Positions 42,341 through 50,033 of a stretch of 64,000 bases of DNA are shown piece by piece. The notes beneath the pieces are model-generated. The model was given only the letters and a program-made list of their open reading frames with translations, had not been told where the DNA came from and did no database searches. This stretch comes from Lujinxingia vulgaris (lineage in GTDB: Bacteria > Myxococcota_A > Bradymonadia > Bradymonadales > Bradymonadaceae). Position 1 is the first letter of the stretch; every line of letters starts with the position of its first letter. Position numbers and translations under genes: made by a program. The stretch spans positions 372,001-436,000 of the forward strand of contig NZ_VOSM01000004.1 in assembly GCF_007997015.1 (NCBI RefSeq), read 5' to 3'.

Positions 42341-43705
42341 ATGAAAGCCGCCAATCACATCCTGGAAGTCATCGGTAACACGCCGCTGGTCAAGAGCCAC
42401 ACCATCGCCAGCCATGTCAAGGCAGACATCTTCTTGAAGCTGGAGTACCTCAACCCCGGCTCCAGCGTAAAAGATCGCCCCGCGCTGCAGATCATCGAAG
42501 ATGCCGAAGCCTCCGGTGCGCTGCGCCCCGGCGGCACCATCGTCGAGGCCACCAGCGGCAACACCGGCATGGGCCTTGCGATGGCCGCGGCCATCAAGGG
42601 TTATAAGTGCATCTTCGTGATGCCCGATAAGATGAGCGATGAGAAGATCAAAACGCTGCGCGCCTTCGGCGCTCGCGTGGTCGTCTGCCCCACCGCCGTT
42701 GAGCCCGATGACCCCCGCTCCTACTACTCGGTGGCCATCCGCCTGGCGCAGGAAACCCCCAACGCCTTCCACGCCAACCAGTACCACAACCCCTCCAACC
42801 CCCGGGCCCACTACATCAAGACCGGCCCCGAGATCTGGGAGCAGACCGAGGGCAAGATCGACGTCTTCGTCGCCACCATGGGCACCGGCGGCACCATCAG
42901 CGGCACCGCCAAATACCTCAAAGAGCAAAACCCCAACATCCAGGTCGTCGGCGTCGATCCCATCGGCTCGATCTACTACGACTACTTCAAGACCGGCAAA
43001 ATGACCGAGGCCAACTCGTATCTGGTCGAGGGCTTTGGCGAAGACATCATTCCCTCCACCATGGACTTCGACTTCGTCGATGAAGTCGTGCGCGTCAGCG
43101 ACAAAGAGTGCTTCATCACCACCCGTCGCCTGGTGCGCGAAGAAGGCGTCTTCGCCGGCGGCTCCTCCGGGGGTTGCCTGGCCGGCGCGGTCAAATACGC
43201 CGAGCGCATCGACCGCCACGCCAACATCGTCACCATCATGTGCGACACCGCCGGTCGCTACCTCACCAAGATCTTTGATGACGAGTGGATGCGCGAGAAC
43301 GGCTTCCTCGACGAAGATCGCGGGGTGGGCACCGTCGCCGACATGCTCAACGGTCAGGAGCAGACCGTCTACACCACCGAGAAGGGCGCCACCGTCGCCG
43401 AGGTTGTGGGGCTTATGAAGACCCACGGCATCAGCCAGCTCCCGGTCATTGATGGCGAGCGCATCGTGGGCATCGTCAACGAATCCGACGTGCTCAATCA
43501 CCTCCTGAGCGAGGGCGGCAAGGGCGACGACCCCATCGACGGCCTCATCGAGTCGCATTTCGCGATCGTCGAGCCCTCCAACCGCGTCAGCCTCATCGGG
43601 CAGTTCTTCCGCCAGAACAAGGTCGTGCTGGTGCTCGATGGCAAAAAGCTCGTCGGGATCATCACCAAGATTGACTTTATCGACTACGTCAGCCGTCAGA
43701 TGTGA
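42341..43705 (+). CDS. Cystathionine beta-synthase with CBS pair
   Basis: PLP enzyme condensing serine with homocysteine (or acting as an O-acetylserine-type synthase). PLP Lys44 is in GSSVKDRPA, the substrate loop is EATSGNTGMGLA and the phosphate loop GTGGTISGT. A C-terminal CBS-domain pair follows (about 340-450), typical of regulated bacterial or eukaryotic CBS, where the pair binds an effector such as S-adenosylmethionine; the effector here is unknown. The 454-residue length fits. GGGAG stands before the ATG at 42341. It is followed by an exported-protein gene on the same strand (41 bases). Confidence 0.88.
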   Translation: MKAANHILEVIGNTPLVKSHTIASHVKADIFLKLEYLNPGSSVKDRPALQIIEDAEASGALRPGGTIVEATSGNTGMGLAMAAAIKGYKCIFVMPDKMSDEKIKTLRAFGARVVVCPTAVEPDDPRSYYSVAIRLAQETPNAFHANQYHNPSNPRAHYIKTGPEIWEQTEGKIDVFVATMGTGGTISGTAKYLKEQNPNIQVVGVDPIGSIYYDYFKTGKMTEANSYLVEGFGEDIIPSTMDFDFVDEVVRVSDKECFITTRRLVREEGVFAGGSSGGCLAGAVKYAERIDRHANIVTIMCDTAGRYLTKIFDDEWMRENGFLDEDRGVGTVADMLNGQEQTVYTTEKGATVAEVVGLMKTHGISQLPVIDGERIVGIVNESDVLNHLLSEGGKGDDPIDGLIESHFAIVEPSNRVSLIGQFFRQNKVVLVLDGKKLVGIITKIDFIDYVSRQM

Positions 43706-43746
43706 TGATGGGATGCTGACACCTTTCTAACCTCAGGGACTCCACC

Positions 43747-44679
43747 ATGAACGCTCGCACATTTTCCGGTCTTCGAGGCGCCGCCGTCGCGCTGGTCGCA
43801 CTGCTGGGCACCACGGCCATTCTGGCCGGCCCGGCAGCCACCAGCGCCGAGGCCCAGCGCACTCAACGCCACTCCGACCGCACCGTGCGTATGACCCTTG
43901 TGGTGGAGTCCCCCCAGATTGAAGCCGAGCCTGACGAAAACAAACGCACCCGCGCCCGCCGCCTGCTCGCGGAAGAGGCCGCCGAGCGCATCATCACCCG
44001 GCTCAAAGCCATCGGCGTTAAAGATCCACGCGCGATCGTCACCCCCCAGAACCATATCCAGGTCGTCGCCCCCGGCGCCGCCTCCGCGCAGGTGGTCCGC
44101 GGCGCGCTGCTGGCCCCCGGCAAGCTCGAGATCCGCCCCGTGAGCGAGAGCAGCCCGCACTGGATCGAGCTCGCCAGCCAGCTGCCCGAAGGGATTGAAG
44201 TTCGCCAGAACCCCGGCCAGGTCAGCCCCGATCGCGTGCACCTGTGGAGCGCCGACTTCGCCACCCTGCACCGCTTCACACGCCGCCTGGCCCTGGGGGA
44301 TACCCGCGTAGAGGTCTTCCCGGCCCGCGACGGCTGGCGCACCCTTGATGTGGGAGAGGTGCTCGCCACCGAGGAAGACCTGACTACGAGCGAACTTCGC
44401 TCCAGCCCGGGCGGTATCCCCTTTGTGCAGATCGAACTTGGAAGCGACAGCGCCGAGAAGATCCGCAGCGCCACCTCTTCGGCCAACTCCGCCCCGCTGG
44501 CCGTCCTGCTCGATGGCGAGGTCGTCAGCCTGATCCGCCGCACCGGCGGCCAGGCCCTGGAGCTTCCATGCCCCGACCACCTGCGCTCGCATCTTTCCCG
44601 TCAGGCCTGGGCCGCCCAGGTGGCAGGTCGCCTGGCCACCCCCATCCCCCTCACCATCGCCGAACTCAGGGAGCAGTGA
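43747..44679 (+). CDS. Exported protein resembling a lone SecD P1-type domain
   Basis: A 310-residue protein with a signal peptide (hydrophobic stretch about 12-30, cleavage near AEAQ). The rest resembles the periplasmic first domain of SecD: RGALLAPGKLEIRPVSE matches the region of SecD with a LEFR strand, and the late part VQIELGSDSAEKI...SAPLAVLLDGEVVS matches the AIVLDG-type strand in that domain. No membrane helices of SecD follow. It may be a degenerate or repurposed translocon domain; the function is inferred only from that resemblance. The next gene starts at its stop (TGATG). Confidence 0.55.
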   Translation: MNARTFSGLRGAAVALVALLGTTAILAGPAATSAEAQRTQRHSDRTVRMTLVVESPQIEAEPDENKRTRARRLLAEEAAERIITRLKAIGVKDPRAIVTPQNHIQVVAPGAASAQVVRGALLAPGKLEIRPVSESSPHWIELASQLPEGIEVRQNPGQVSPDRVHLWSADFATLHRFTRRLALGDTRVEVFPARDGWRTLDVGEVLATEEDLTTSELRSSPGGIPFVQIELGSDSAEKIRSATSSANSAPLAVLLDGEVVSLIRRTGGQALELPCPDHLRSHLSRQAWAAQVAGRLATPIPLTIAELREQ

Positions 44680-45350
44680 TGTCCTCTCGATTCTTGCCCG
44701 AAGCCATCCGCGGGGTCTGGTTCTACGTGCCCGAAGACTTTGACCTGGAGCGCGGCCACGAGCGCACCCGCCAGCAGCTGGCCTTCCGCATCGACGGCAG
44801 CTTCACCCGCTACCAGATCAAAAACGACTCGCGCCGCGCCATTGAGACCGGCGATTACACCTACGACGGCAACTTCCTGATCCTGCGCGGGCGCAACACC
44901 GACACCTTCCGCGTCCGCCAGAAAGGTCACTGGCGTTGGGACCTTGAGGGCAAAAAAAAAGAGCAGCGCCTGCTGCGTGCGCTCATCGATCTGGACGCCC
45001 CCGAAGAGCTCAGCGCCGCGGCCGCCCGCGATATCCGCATCCTCCCGCTGCGCGTGCAGATTCAGGGCCGCTACAAAGGCGACGACACCATCTTCGAGGC
45101 CATCTACAAACCGGCCGAGGGCGAAGCTCGCCAGGTCGGGACCTTCTTCGTCGAAGAGCATCCCGGCCAGAAGCGCTGGGTCGGAATTACCCCGCTGGTC
45201 CACGGCATCGAACCCGCCACCTGGGAGCGCATCATCGAAGACAGCTTCCTCGATCTTTTCCTGGGCAAACCCGACGACGTAGGTGTGGTCACCCTGCGCC
45301 TGCTCGATAGCGGCGAGTCGCGCGTCTTCAATTATAAAGTCGATAACTGA
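44679..45350 (+). CDS. Unknown 223-residue protein coupled to the SecD-like gene
   Basis: The ATG at 44679 shares its first base with the TGA of the previous gene, and AGGGAG lies just upstream, so the two are translationally coupled. The product is soluble and beta-rich, beginning SSRFLPEAIRGVWFYVPEDF; it contains GSFTRYQIKNDSRRAIETGD, a lipocalin-like or stress-response-like strand series, and ends in LLDSGESRVFNYKVDN. No signal peptide, no catalytic motif and no family I can name. Pairing with an exported partner suggests a cytoplasmic role in the same pathway. Confidence 0.6.
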   Translation: MSSRFLPEAIRGVWFYVPEDFDLERGHERTRQQLAFRIDGSFTRYQIKNDSRRAIETGDYTYDGNFLILRGRNTDTFRVRQKGHWRWDLEGKKKEQRLLRALIDLDAPEELSAAAARDIRILPLRVQIQGRYKGDDTIFEAIYKPAEGEARQVGTFFVEEHPGQKRWVGITPLVHGIEPATWERIIEDSFLDLFLGKPDDVGVVTLRLLDSGESRVFNYKVDN

Positions 45351-45442
45351 GACGCGAGGCCGGGCGTAACCTCTCTGCCCCTGCGGCCGCCTCACCCGAG
45401 CGCCTCTGGCGCAGCTCCGCCGGCCCGCCCCCCCCCCGGCCG

Positions 45443-45471
45443 TTGCGTGGCTCGCCCCCGGGGGGTATAAG
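45443..45471 (+). promoter_or_regulatory. Probable sigma70 promoter of the membrane kinase gene
   Basis: TTGCGT (45443-45448), a 17-base spacer and TATAAG (45466-45471). A ten-C run just upstream (45428-45437) is a possible slippery site. Leader to the ATG at 45561 is about 80 bases. Confidence 0.5.
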
Positions 45472-45560
45472 GCCCCCCTATTTCAATTTACGTGGAGTCC
45501 GCTCGGAGAACTTCTCGCGTGTTGACGCGAGCGCCGTCGGAACCTCTCTACGGGGGCTTT

Positions 45561-47291
45561 ATGACCACCCTGGTCGACTATTTTGTACCCGCGCATTTTC
45601 CCGAAGAAGGGTTGCAGCGACGCCAGGCGCGCATCGCCGTGCAGTCGGTCTTCGCGCTCCTGGGCTGGGGTCCGATCGCCTGTGCGCTCTACCACTTCGG
45701 CGGCTCTCCGGCGGCGATGTGGGCGGTGGCCGCAGCCACTGTGACCTCCGCGCTCACCCCCTTTTTGCTGAAGTGGACCGGCAGCCTCAACATCGCCGGC
45801 AACTTCCTGATCTTCACCCTCTACGCCCTCTTCACCGGGCTGAGCACCCTTTTCGGGGGCCTGCACGCCCCGCCGGTCAACTGGCTCCTGCTGATGCCGG
45901 TCTACTCGCTGCTCTTTTTTAACGCCCGCACCGCCATCGTCTGGATGGTCGTGGCGTTCTTGACCTGGAGCGGCTTCATCGGCGCCGAGGTCCTCGGGCA
46001 CACCTTCCCCTACCAGCTCGATCCTCGCCTGGACCTGGCCCACCGCGCTGTGGGCGTGCTCGGGCTGAGCTCGATGGTCTTCGCCGTCATCCTCCTCAAA
46101 GACCACCTCCAGGGCTGGCTTGTCGACACCGTGCGCGCCACCGCCGCCGAGACCCGCGCGGTGCTTGAGACCGCCCCCGACGGCATCCTCACCCTCGACC
46201 TTGAGGGGCGCGTGCTCAACGCCAACAACGCCGCCGCCCGCATCCTGGGCCGAGAGCGCGACGCCCTCCTCAACCGCCCGATCGAGGAACTGGTCATCTC
46301 ACTCGATGCCCGCCAGGCCCGCGAGAGCGCCGCCGGCGCCTTCGGCCTCACCGAAGAGCACAGCGCGCTGAGCGCCGATGATCGCGTCTTCCCGGCCGAG
46401 ATCGCCTTTGGCGCCCTGGAAGGCAGCGGCCGCCAGGGTGTGGTGCTCGTGATGCGCGACATCACCGAGCGCAAAGAGGCCGACCTCCAGCTGCGTCAGG
46501 CCCGCGACGAAGCCATTGAGGCCAGCCTCGCCAAGAGCACCTTCCTGGCCAACATGAGCCACGAGCTGCGCACCCCGCTCAACGCCGTGATCGGCTACTC
46601 CGAGATGCTCATGGAAGAGATCCAGCTGATGAGCCAGGAGACCGACCACACCCCGCAGCAGCGCGTCGAGGGCTTTTTGCCCGACCTGCGCCGCATCCGC
46701 ACCGCCGGCAAACACCTGCTCATGATCATCAGCGACATCCTCGACCTCTCCAAGATCGAGGCTGGCAAGATGACCACGCATGTCGAGCCCTTTGAGACCC
46801 GCACCCTCCTCGACGAGATCTGCGACACCGCCCGCCCCCTGGCCGAGAAAAACGCCAACACCTTAAGCCTTGAGGTCGATGGCGAGTTGGGCCAGATGTG
46901 CTCCGACGCCACCAAAGTCCGGCAGGTCCTCTTCAATCTTCTGAGCAACGCCTGCAAGTTCACCCGCGAGGGGCAGATCAGCCTGCGCGCCCGCCGCTGC
47001 CCCGAGAGCGATCAGCTGCTCTTTGAAGTCCGCGACACCGGCATCGGCATGAGCCCCGAGCAGCTCGAGCGGGTCTTCGACGCCTTCACCCAGGCTGACA
47101 CCTCCACCACACGCCAGTTTGGAGGCACGGGGCTGGGCCTCACGATCACCCGCCATTTCTGCGATCTTCTCGGCGGTGACATCGCCATCAGCTCCACCCC
47201 CGGCGAGGGCACCACGGTGCGCGTGCGCATGGCCTCCTCGCTGCAGGCCAGCGCCGAGGCTGAGCGCCCCCACGAGGAGCTCCCGGCCTGA
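45561..47291 (+). CDS. Membrane-bound PAS histidine kinase
   Basis: A 576-residue sensor. The N-terminal 190 residues have about six hydrophobic helices (FALLGWGPIACALYHF, AVAAATVTSAL, WLLLMPVYSLLFF, VFAVILL and others), a MASE-like membrane sensor. A PAS domain (about 200-310), HisKA ([14 protein letters not shown]), and HATPase (LLSNACKF, DTGIGMS, GTGLGLTI) follow. No receiver, so its partner is elsewhere. The ATG at 45561 follows a CGGGGG site. The gene has its own promoter. The signal may be a membrane or redox cue, but this cannot be read directly. Confidence 0.85.
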   Translation: MTTLVDYFVPAHFPEEGLQRRQARIAVQSVFALLGWGPIACALYHFGGSPAAMWAVAAATVTSALTPFLLKWTGSLNIAGNFLIFTLYALFTGLSTLFGGLHAPPVNWLLLMPVYSLLFFNARTAIVWMVVAFLTWSGFIGAEVLGHTFPYQLDPRLDLAHRAVGVLGLSSMVFAVILLKDHLQGWLVDTVRATAAETRAVLETAPDGILTLDLEGRVLNANNAAARILGRERDALLNRPIEELVISLDARQARESAAGAFGLTEEHSALSADDRVFPAEIAFGALEGSGRQGVVLVMRDITERKEADLQLRQARDEAIEASLAKSTFLANMSHELRTPLNAVIGYSEMLMEEIQLMSQETDHTPQQRVEGFLPDLRRIRTAGKHLLMIISDILDLSKIEAGKMTTHVEPFETRTLLDEICDTARPLAEKNANTLSLEVDGELGQMCSDATKVRQVLFNLLSNACKFTREGQISLRARRCPESDQLLFEVRDTGIGMSPEQLERVFDAFTQADTSTTRQFGGTGLGLTITRHFCDLLGGDIAISSTPGEGTTVRVRMASSLQASAEAERPHEELPA

Positions 47292-47331
47292 TACGCCGCA
47301 CCAGGCTCAGTCTGCGCCGCGCCCTTCGCTT

Positions 47332-48297
47332 TCAGCGCCCCGCCGCACGGTGCACCTCCGCGAAAAAGTCGCGACATGGCGAGGGCATCGCCTCCTCGGC
47401 ATCAAACCAGCAGGAGAGGTGCACCGAGCTCGCACCACGCTCCACATGCGCCGAGTACAACCAGTGGGAGGCGGTGTCTGTGACCCCGTTCCAACCTACG
47501 GCATGACACGTCGCCGGCTGCCCCAGCAGCGTGCAGGCGTGCTCGGTGTGCGGGTTATGAATGCCCCCCTGCCCGTTATGACGCGTCATCGTCGCGATGG
47601 CCTCTCGGTGGGCTGCCGCAGTCGCAGCGACATCCCCCTCCTGCCTGTTGAACTCACCGCCATCGCAGACAACCCGACCGCTGGACGCCACGTCGCAATC
47701 GGAGCTCAGCGCCAGGCGCTGGCCCCCCACACGCACCCCATCGCCGGCCCGGATCGCCGGCGCGTTGATGCCTCGCTCCTTCAGCTGACCTAATATCGCC
47801 TCACAACGCCGCGCTTCGAACCTCGAAGCCTCCATCACACAGCTCGCCCTAACCCTTTGGTGGGTGGGTGTTTCAATGATCGCGGAGAGGCCGCGGTGAC
47901 GTATCTCCCCCTCGGGATCGATCATGGGATACCCCAGCAGACTTGTGCGATCGGCACGCACCACAAAGGCGATCGCATCCTGAGACTGACCACCGATCTG
48001 CGCGCGCACATCCTCGCCGCTGACCCCACCGCCAATCTCGGCGCGGATGCGGTCGGAAGCATACGCAAACTGGCGCGCCACAGACCCGCTCAGCGCCGGT
48101 CCGCTCTGCACCATCACCCGAGCACTTCCGCAGCTCAGATCGATCCACCCCGACGCCTCGCCCACCACCTCGCAGCTCGCGGCAGGCTCGGCCTGTGACG
48201 CCCGGGGCACCATTGCCAGCAGCAGCGCCCCCACCATCATAGCCTGCCGTCGCACTCCCCGATGTTGCCCCGTCTCACCCCTGGTCGAACCCGCCAC
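47332..48297 (-). CDS. Unknown exported protein, 321 residues
   Basis: The GTG at 48297 is preceded by GGGAGGTGA, a near-perfect Shine-Dalgarno six bases away, so it is preferred over a later ATG. The signal peptide (MMVGALLLAMVPRASQA) is clear. The mature part has several paired cysteines (SCEVVGEAS, ASCVME, RRCEAILG) and a late His-rich GIHNPHTEHAC stretch. It has no lipobox and is probably periplasmic or secreted. I do not recognise a family. The next plus-strand features upstream are a kinase gene that ends 40 bases away. Confidence 0.6.
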   Translation of the reverse strand: MAGSTRGETGQHRGVRRQAMMVGALLLAMVPRASQAEPAASCEVVGEASGWIDLSCGSARVMVQSGPALSGSVARQFAYASDRIRAEIGGGVSGEDVRAQIGGQSQDAIAFVVRADRTSLLGYPMIDPEGEIRHRGLSAIIETPTHQRVRASCVMEASRFEARRCEAILGQLKERGINAPAIRAGDGVRVGGQRLALSSDCDVASSGRVVCDGGEFNRQEGDVAATAAAHREAIATMTRHNGQGGIHNPHTEHACTLLGQPATCHAVGWNGVTDTASHWLYSAHVERGASSVHLSCWFDAEEAMPSPCRDFFAEVHRAAGR

Positions 48298-48378
48298 AAA
48301 TCACCTCCCGAAACGCGCGCCGCATCACTGCGGCAGCATCCTCGTCACGCTCCAGCGGCGGCCCGTTGCGCCGCGCAA

Positions 48379-48422
48379 ACAAAAACCCGCTGTGCCCCGG
48401 TCAGACGCCGGGCCACAGCGGG
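48379..48422 (-). terminator. Rho-independent terminator of the serpin gene
   Basis: On the minus strand a 15-bp stem with one mismatch (CCCGCTGTGgCCCGG pairing across a 7-base loop) runs into five T residues, about 55 bases after the serpin stop. Confidence 0.85.
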
Positions 48423-48478
48423 CTATTCATACGCATCGCCGGCCCTTCCCACGGGCCGACCTCACCTGCAACGAGCGC

Positions 48479-49837
48479 TCAGCTCGGATCGAGCATCCGC
48501 CCCATAAAGAGGATCGTGTCGGTGCCGTGATCGTAGACCGCGTAGTAGAAGGGCCGATCAAAACGCACGCTGGGCGGATCCACCGGCACCGAGGTCTCGG
48601 TATCCATAATCACCGCCGTGGCCGCAGCCGCCTCGGTGCCCTTCTCATCCACGCTCACAAAGCTCTTATGCAGGATCTCCGAGATGTAGAGGGACTCGCC
48701 AGGGGTGCAGGGCTCCGCACCGGTGATGCCGCCGAAATCCGCGTCGCAGAAGTCAAACGCATCCACCATCCCCAGCGCCTTAAAGGTATCGACCAGGGTG
48801 TAATCTCCCTCGCTCTCAAAGCGCGGCAAAAACACCTCGCCATCGGTCGCGCCACGCACCTGAGTCGCAATCGCATCAAAGTCCTCGCGCGTCAGCCCCT
48901 GCTCCCAGGCCCCGAAGTCCGCCTCGGCGTCGGCCGGCATCCACAGAATCAGCGAGGCTTCATTGCCCACGTAAGGAAGCGACGCCGCCACCGTGGTCTC
49001 GTCTTCATAAAACCCGAACTCCGCCGACTGACGCATCATCGGCACACTCACCTGGCTCGCATCCAGGAGCGTGAAAGGCGCATCTTCGGTCAGATCTTCA
49101 TCAAAGGGGCTGAGCCAGCTGCCGTAAAAATAGATCGCGTTGACCAGCACCAGGCGAGTGTCGGCGCTGAGCACCCCTTCGGGCAGCAGATCTTTGATGC
49201 GCTCGTTGGTCTGGTCTTCGACCCACTGATTGATCTCACCGCGAATCGCCTCCGCAGCGCTCATGAAGTCCACAAGACGCATCTCCGCGCCGTAATGAAG
49301 CGCGAGCAGATCGAGGTAATCCGACTCGAAAGGAAAGCCCTGCTGCCCCCAGGTCTGATTGACCACGTTGAGCACCAGCGGCTCACCGCCACTCTCCTCC
49401 GAGGGCACGTACTCCGAGCGGCTGGCCAGCTCCTGATCGAGCAGGTTAAACGCCGGGTGCAGCTCATCATCGGGGAGCGTAAAACGCAGCGCCTCGGCCA
49501 TCTCCGTCTTCGTATTCTCCTGCGCTCCGCCGTAGGTCATCGCCAACGCCAGCGAGATCGAATGCGGCGAGACAAAGATACTATCGCCCGGCTCCCCCTC
49601 CTCACGCAGCTGCGCGAAAAGATCGAAGGCGAAGTCGCGGTTATCGGAAGCGAGCTGCTCCTGAACCGTGGCCTCAACCTCCGGCGCGATGATGCGGCTG
49701 AGCTCGCTGCGCACCACATCGCCCGGCCCCTCGGGCTCGGGATCAGTGTTGGGTTGCTCGTCCACCTGTGTCGAGCAGGCCGCCAGACTCAAGGTCAACG
49801 CCACACTGAGAAGATGTCGGGGGAGATGTCGAAGCAT
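48479..49837 (-). CDS. Serpin lipoprotein
   Basis: A bacterial serine-protease inhibitor anchored by a lipobox (SLAACS). The serpin core is recognisable (FVSPHSISLALAMTYGGA, VLVNAIYFYGSW, FDRPFYYAVYDHGT, FMGRMLDPS). The reactive-centre loop carries an inhibitory hinge, EKGTEAAAATA, with Ala/Thr-rich P12-P8; counting from the hinge puts Glu at P1 (MDTET), which would suit Glu-specific proteases, but the P1 register is inferred. The 452-residue length includes a 20-residue Pro/Asp/Glu linker after the lipobox. GAGG stands seven bases before the ATG. Such inhibitors may protect a predator from host or self proteases. Confidence 0.92.
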   Translation of the reverse strand: MLRHLPRHLLSVALTLSLAACSTQVDEQPNTDPEPEGPGDVVRSELSRIIAPEVEATVQEQLASDNRDFAFDLFAQLREEGEPGDSIFVSPHSISLALAMTYGGAQENTKTEMAEALRFTLPDDELHPAFNLLDQELASRSEYVPSEESGGEPLVLNVVNQTWGQQGFPFESDYLDLLALHYGAEMRLVDFMSAAEAIRGEINQWVEDQTNERIKDLLPEGVLSADTRLVLVNAIYFYGSWLSPFDEDLTEDAPFTLLDASQVSVPMMRQSAEFGFYEDETTVAASLPYVGNEASLILWMPADAEADFGAWEQGLTREDFDAIATQVRGATDGEVFLPRFESEGDYTLVDTFKALGMVDAFDFCDADFGGITGAEPCTPGESLYISEILHKSFVSVDEKGTEAAAATAVIMDTETSVPVDPPSVRFDRPFYYAVYDHGTDTILFMGRMLDPS

Positions 49838-49913
49838 AAAAAGTCCTCATCGTTGGAGCGCATCAGGCGCGTCATCACAGGTCACTCCTCACACGTTTGC
49901 AACCCCCGTACCA

Positions 49914-49945
49914 GATCAAAAAAAGCGCCCCGAGGGGCGCTTTTT
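49914..49945 (-). terminator. Terminator between the beta-helix and serpin genes
   Basis: A symmetric hairpin (GCGCCCC-GA-GGGGCGC) is flanked by A-runs and T-runs (AAAAAAA before, TTTTT after), so it can act on either strand. On the minus strand it lies about 90 bases after the stop of the beta-helix lipoprotein gene. Confidence 0.85.
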
Positions 49946-50033
49946 GAAGTAAATTCAGCGAATTTTAACCCTCCTACGATCAATTTTCACAGAATCACGT
50001 AAGGACAGCCTCAAAATTCTGAGACGTTCTTCG

